Assembly (NCBI RefSeq): GCF_036669915.1
Contig: NC_089324.1
Location: 4,078,744-4,142,743 of the forward strand
DNA length: 64,000 nt
Direction: 5' to 3'
From: Pocillopora verrucosa
Taxonomy: Eukaryota > Cnidaria > Anthozoa > Scleractinia > Pocilloporidae
The position numbers and the translations under genes were made by a program. The stretch's first letter is position 1. Every line of letters starts with the position of its first letter. Shown piece by piece: positions 59,154 through 64,000 of this stretch. The notes below the pieces were generated by a model that searched no databases, was not told where the DNA came from, and saw only the letters and a program-made list of their open reading frames with translations.

Positions 59154-62100
59154 ATGGCAGCAGCGAGCGAAGCACCAGCCGAAGAAAGACTAAAACAATT
59201 AGAGAATGTATTCTCTTACGGTGGAAAAGAGAAAGGGTCTTTTAGCACTGAGACCTTACTAGACATTTTACTGTTGTTGTACGACGAGTGTTGTAATTCT
59301 ACCCTTCGTAGAGACAAAAATATCAGTGAATTTATTGAGAATGGTAAGTGGAGAATCAGCATTGAAACGTAAAGCTGAGCTTGTGATTTATGACAGCCGA
59401 GTTATTCTAACTGCGATAGTTGCCTGCGAGCTTGGTGGTTGATGTATGTGTTGTTATGTGTTCATTGCAGTGAAGCCGATAGCGACGAAGATTAAAACTC
59501 TTCGTTTGCGCCGAGAAGATTTCGATCCCCTTACCTTGATTGGTAAAGGAGCATTTGGAGAAGTAAGAATCCTTAATTTTTGTGGGAAATAAAGTTTTTC
59601 GCCCAAGCTTATATTATTCTCTTCAGCACAAGACGTGAACTTTCCTATCGAACTTTCCTTTATAGGTGACTGTGGTTCGCATGAAATCCAATGACAGAAT
59701 ATACGCTATGAAGACTTTAAACAAATGGGAAATGTTGAAAAGAGCCGAGGTGAGTAGCTCATTCATCTATTCAGTGAAGTATTGTTTAGTCTTTTGGGTT
59801 AATTTTGACCCGACGATTGGCTCCGCTTCGGTCTTGTGGAAATTAAATGAGTTGAAACTGCATGTCTGAGAAGTGTACATTCCTATTTTGACACTCTAGC
59901 GATCCACATTCGTTTGCTAAGCGACTTTACAATTGATCAAATGTTGATTTTTGACAAAATTCAGCATTCGTATCTGTTTGTGAAACACGGTAATTCTTAA
60001 TCCTTTATCGAACGAATAGAAGTGCAGGAGTCTCTAATTGGAGCACTCTGTGGTATTCGCACAGTTTCGGTTTGCATTCGTAATGCACCGGTGCGAATTT
60101 AAATAACCACGTTATGCCAAAATTATTTACTTTCACAAGGATTCCCTATGGTCAGAATACATATCAGTGTTTGCTTTGTAAGATTTTCTGTGGCGAGGAG
60201 AGTCGATATTTCCTACTCACAGCTGCCTTTATTTGATTTCATGCTTAGTTTCGATGCTCCATTAGTTTTGAGTAGGAAATTCTTGTGCTCTGAATCGTGA
60301 AGCACAGCTTTTGTGTATATTCATGTAAATGTATGACTATGTTTAGATAAAAAAGAGAGTTAGTTTCATATAGATCAAGGCTCAAGAGTTTCTTTTTGTT
60401 ATTCCGTCAGTGTCAGAGGTTATATTGCGAAAAAAAATACAGTGTTATATTCACCTCTGCAGACAGATGTGCTCGTTTTTCTTTTGTTTCATTGATTGTA
60501 ATTCTTGTGTCGTAACTTCTGGAAAAACGGATAGACAGCTGAAAATATGCTATCAATGGTTGCTGCAAAGTGCATCACCTTTATCATTTCCACGAACAAT
60601 AAGAACAACCTCACCATCAGATGTACAGGTTGAACATGGAATTTATAGCATGAATTTTAGCCTTTAAAGAAGGGGTGTTTTGTTTGGGAAGATGACAGAT
60701 CAAGTTAGAGCAAGTTTGTATTCTGTTGGCTCTATAAATAATTGAACTCATTCTTCAATACAAGTGTAAAGTTAGTTTAGAAGTACTTAACACAAAATGT
60801 CATCCACAGCATGTCAGAAATAGCAACCATGAAATGTTTTGTTGTATGTGATCAGTTCTTTAGTACATGCATGTTTAATTCTAAATTGCGGAATAATGTG
60901 AACTTTTTCCCTTGACTAACCAGCACACTTCAAATTGTGAAAATAGGTGCAACACTAGAAATTTGTATAGCTTTTCTTTTACTCTTCTTGTTGAGTGGAG
61001 ATAAAGAAGTATGCTTCTCATGTTGTGATTCCCAGGGTTAAGACAATGAAATATCCCGGTGCATGGCATCTCCTTCTTGTACATTTTATAAACAATGCAA
61101 AATATCAAAAGCAATGTGACAGCTCTCATTTTAATTTCCTGTCTTTTTGTTTTGACTCTGTAGAGTGTTGAGAATATTCTAACCAGTTTTTGCGACACGT
61201 TCAAATTACTATGTTGGTCTTATCTATAAAATGTCACATTCCAGCATTCTCTTGTTTTGTCTGATATCTCAAAGTTTGGTTTCCACTGCATTGTCAGAGT
61301 CTCATTGTAAATAACATGTAGTACATGATATGATGTTTATTCAGCCTCATTTAAAGATTGTCAAATTCACTGCAAGAACCAAATACAAACTGAAGTAAAA
61401 TGGTGCCGTAAAAAAAATATATATATATACTTGCCTTTTCAGCAAATTTCTTGCATTTTTTCAGAACCATTAAAACATCCTCCCATATCTTTTGTTTGTA
61501 GTTGAAATAAGAAAGTGTATTTAAACCTACAGTATATTTACTTAGTACAGCAAGTATGTTTTTAATTTGTCTCCTTAATTTAATTAACAAGAAACCAAGT
61601 AATTGTTGTACAAGCCACATTCTAGATAAGCATCCTGTTTTGCATTTTGCTTCCAATTTTTGGCTGCCAAGAAGTACATTTTGTTTGGTAATTCTTTAAG
61701 AAACATTATCTTCTTCTTAAAAGTTTATCAAACCTATTTTTAAAGTGAGCTAAATTTTATCCATTACACACTTTTTTAAATTCAATTTGTAATAATTCTT
61801 TAAGCTTATGACATTAATGCACAATATGCCTTTGAAATTCATTTACAGCTTACTTTGCACTTTACCTTCAACTGTATTATAATAACCTGTCAATTAGCAA
61901 AGTAATTAATAACTGTCTTGAAAATGTGAAAATCCTGATAGCAAACATCTTGAATATATTTTGTTTGTAAGTGTTTCAGGCATTATCAAGGTTTTAAACT
62001 CGTGATCTTCAAAGGATTAAATCGTGCCCAGTGCTAAGTCAAATTAAGTAGTGTTTATTCTGATCCATTCTCAATAATGGAAGAACATGACAAGGGATTG

Positions 62101-63725
62101 TTAGGCAAAGGAACAAAACCGGAAAGCATGGTTGGCACATGACCCAAGTTTGACAAGAATGACTTAATTAACCGGAAGTATGGTTAAATATTGTTCCACT
62201 CTAGTGATTTTTTTCTACTCTTCAGTGAAAAGTTCCTGTAACCCTTTCACAATGTAAAACAAGTTAATCTCATCAAGGGTATTACCAAAACCTTTTTTTC
62301 ACTGAAATTTTTGAGAGTAGATGTAAAAGATTCTTAGATATAGTTCTCACCAATGTGGAAATTGCATATTTTTATGCCAACAAAATCTGATACAGTTGAA
62401 CCAGTATCAAGTGGTTGGTCATTGAAGTCGGAAAATCCCCCCCCCCCCCCCCAAATTATTGTTGCAGTAACCGTTACATCTATTAAACAGTCGTTATCAA
62501 CCTTGATTGAATCCTAATGGCCTGTTTGTACAGTCTTTACCAGTATTGAATGGTCAGTTAAAGTGTAATCACTCAAATTAAAACAATTAATAATATAAGT
62601 GGATTATTTGCCTCTTACTTCCAAACTCAGTTGAGTTATACAATAATTCTTTTTGTCCTTATGTGTTAGTGGAGTTGTATTTAATACTTTTATTCGGTTG
62701 TTCTATTGCAGACTGCATGCTTTAAAGAGGAAAGAGATGTCCTTGTGTATGGAGACAAGAAATGGATAACTACTCTGCATTATGCATTTCAAGATGCTGA
62801 TTATTTGGTAGGATCGCAATCTTTGTTGCAGTTTGTTGTGCACCTTACCACATTCAAATACTAGCTTTAGGTTAAGACAAATATTGTCTAAAAATTGTCT
62901 TGTAGTATTGATTATAAGTCATTGCATTCAGCATTTTGAGTTGTGACTGTTTTGATGGCTTTGGCAATCGCAAAAATGTTGCAACTTAATTTGCAGCAAA
63001 AGTTAGTATCCCAAAGATATTGAAAATGATTTTTTAGGTATTCCTGCACTCTGTATGGTGATTACAGCTCCAAGCTTTTCAAAATCAATGTTTGGCAACC
63101 TTAAATTACAAATTGATCATTGGATAATTAGTTTATCACATTTTAAATCAGCAACTTTCATTGCAAATTCAGGTGCCAAAATCTTTTCTTAATTGTTACA
63201 GCTTGGAGTGAAAGTGGTTACTGTCGCACCCATTTTGGCTTCAATATCAGCCTGATAGGTTAATAAAAAATATTTTTGTTATTGTCACTGTTATGGCTTA
63301 ACCCTTTAACTCCCACGATCTTATTAGTAATTCCCCTTATTGTCTGCTATACAATTCATATAATGTTAGTTTGGAGAATTTGGAATTGGATCAACCAATA
63401 ATCCCCTAATTGATATTTTTCTTTATACTCATTACTCGTCTGCTTGATATTGTGGTGATAGTGTAAGGAGAAATTCTGTCTTGGTCATGAGTGGGACTTG
63501 AAGGGTTAACAACTTATGGTTCAATGAAGAAGGGGAGGAGTAATTGGTGCCAATGTTTATTTTGTTTCTTCAATAGTATTTTGTCATGGACTACTACAGT
63601 GGAGGTGATCTTCTAACTCTCCTCAGTAAATATGAAGATCATTTGCCAGAAGAAATGGCCAAGTTTTACCTGGCTGAAGTGGTGTTGGCTGTGAATTCAA
63701 TACACAAAATGGACTATGTGCACAG
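59154..63725 (+). CDS. CDC42BPA/B-like: MRCK-type kinase (CDC42-binding protein kinase), 5' part
   Basis: Five exons, 59154-59343, 59471-59562, 59666-59749, 62712-62807 and 63577-63725, frame-consistent, encode the first 203 complete codons and continue past the window. MRCKs are AGC-family Ser/Thr kinases that bind GTP-CDC42 and drive actomyosin contractility. The N-terminal cap ([29 protein letters not shown]) precedes the kinase domain. Present are the glycine loop GKGAFGEV, the ATP-binding Lys in [16 protein letters not shown], the alpha-C Glu in [20 protein letters not shown], and the hinge [16 protein letters not shown]. The last visible codons are YVHR, just before the HRD-equivalent catalytic loop. 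ATG 59154 has a good context (ATCATGG). An upstream in-frame extension has only a CTG start. Vertebrate paralogues CDC42BPA and CDC42BPB cannot be told apart here. A 2.9-kb intron holds no recognisable feature. Confidence 0.93.
62438..62453 (+). repeat. Poly-C run
   Basis: A homopolymer of about 16 C in the large MRCK intron. It could be length-variable or an assembly-sensitive spot. Confidence 0.8.
63298..63509 (+). mobile_element. MITE-like element, family A
   Basis: TTAACCCTTTAACTCCCACG to GACTTGAAGGGTTAA with the family A core. In the MRCK intron just before the 63577 exon. Confidence 0.7.
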
Positions 63726-64000
63726 GTAGGAAATGCTATCTATCTTAGAGCACATTGATTTCCAGTGGGAAGGTGAATCTGTGTTAGGCTGGTTTTCATG
63801 TGTCGTTAAGATCCCAGACAATCATGGAGTGCATTTCTGAAGTTTGGAATGTAATGGGAAATTAGAAATGTTCCCAATTTTCCATATTTGTTGCTGACCA
63901 TCCCAGGAAGTTGGCATTTTTTATGAAAAATCTGGGATGGTCAGGAAACAGTGAAATTGTTAATTGTCTGTGATTTTCTGGACATATGAAAACCAGGCTT

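Overview
The window is eukaryotic nuclear DNA: AT-rich, with GT-AG introns, dense short interspersed repeats and animal gene families. The gene set (a PRDM9-type gene, leishmanolysin-like protease, MRCK kinase, inward rectifier K+ channel) together with the repeat types points to an anthozoan cnidarian, most likely a stony coral. That placement is inference from gene content and repeat style, not from a database match.

Layout. 1-11,900 has no recognisable host gene. It holds three copies of an unclassified repeat (family X) carrying a small membrane-protein-like ORF, one copy of a ~700-base repeat (family R) and a possible LINE tail. 11,969-15,405 (+) is a two-coding-exon Kir potassium channel. 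17,488-23,820 (-) is SLC7A6OS/Iwr1 (11 exons, 337 aa), the RNA polymerase II nuclear import adaptor. 26,982 to about 33,640 (-) is a PRDM9-type gene with KRAB-like segment, SSXRD, zinc knuckle, SET domain with all three catalytic tyrosines, and a tandem C2H2 array. The array is cut by an in-frame TAG after 11 tandem fingers, and about nine further 84-base finger units lie decayed downstream. 34,499-45,367 (+), head-to-head with PRDM9, is an 18-exon HEAT/ARM-repeat protein (687 aa) that I cannot name. 48,122-52,999 (+) is a three-exon leishmanolysin-like metalloprotease (670 aa). Just upstream, a rearranged copy of its first-exon region flanks a broken Penelope-like reverse transcriptase. 59,154 to the window end (+) is the 5' part of an MRCK/CDC42BP kinase.

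The genes look like ordinary neighbours in a compact animal genome rather than a pathway. Introns and intergenic DNA are filled with MITE-like elements. Three related ~200-base families (A, B, C) share TTAACCCTTTAACTCC-like ends and occur about 18 times. Also present are tRNA-related SINE fragments, a palindrome with degenerate hammerhead-ribozyme-like cores, and a 13-base minisatellite.

Most notable are the full-domain PRDM9-type gene with its near-identical but contact-residue-variable finger array interrupted by a stop codon, and the Penelope-associated rearrangement at the leishmanolysin promoter. Exon structures were worked out by hand from splice sites and reading-frame continuity, so boundaries are predictions.
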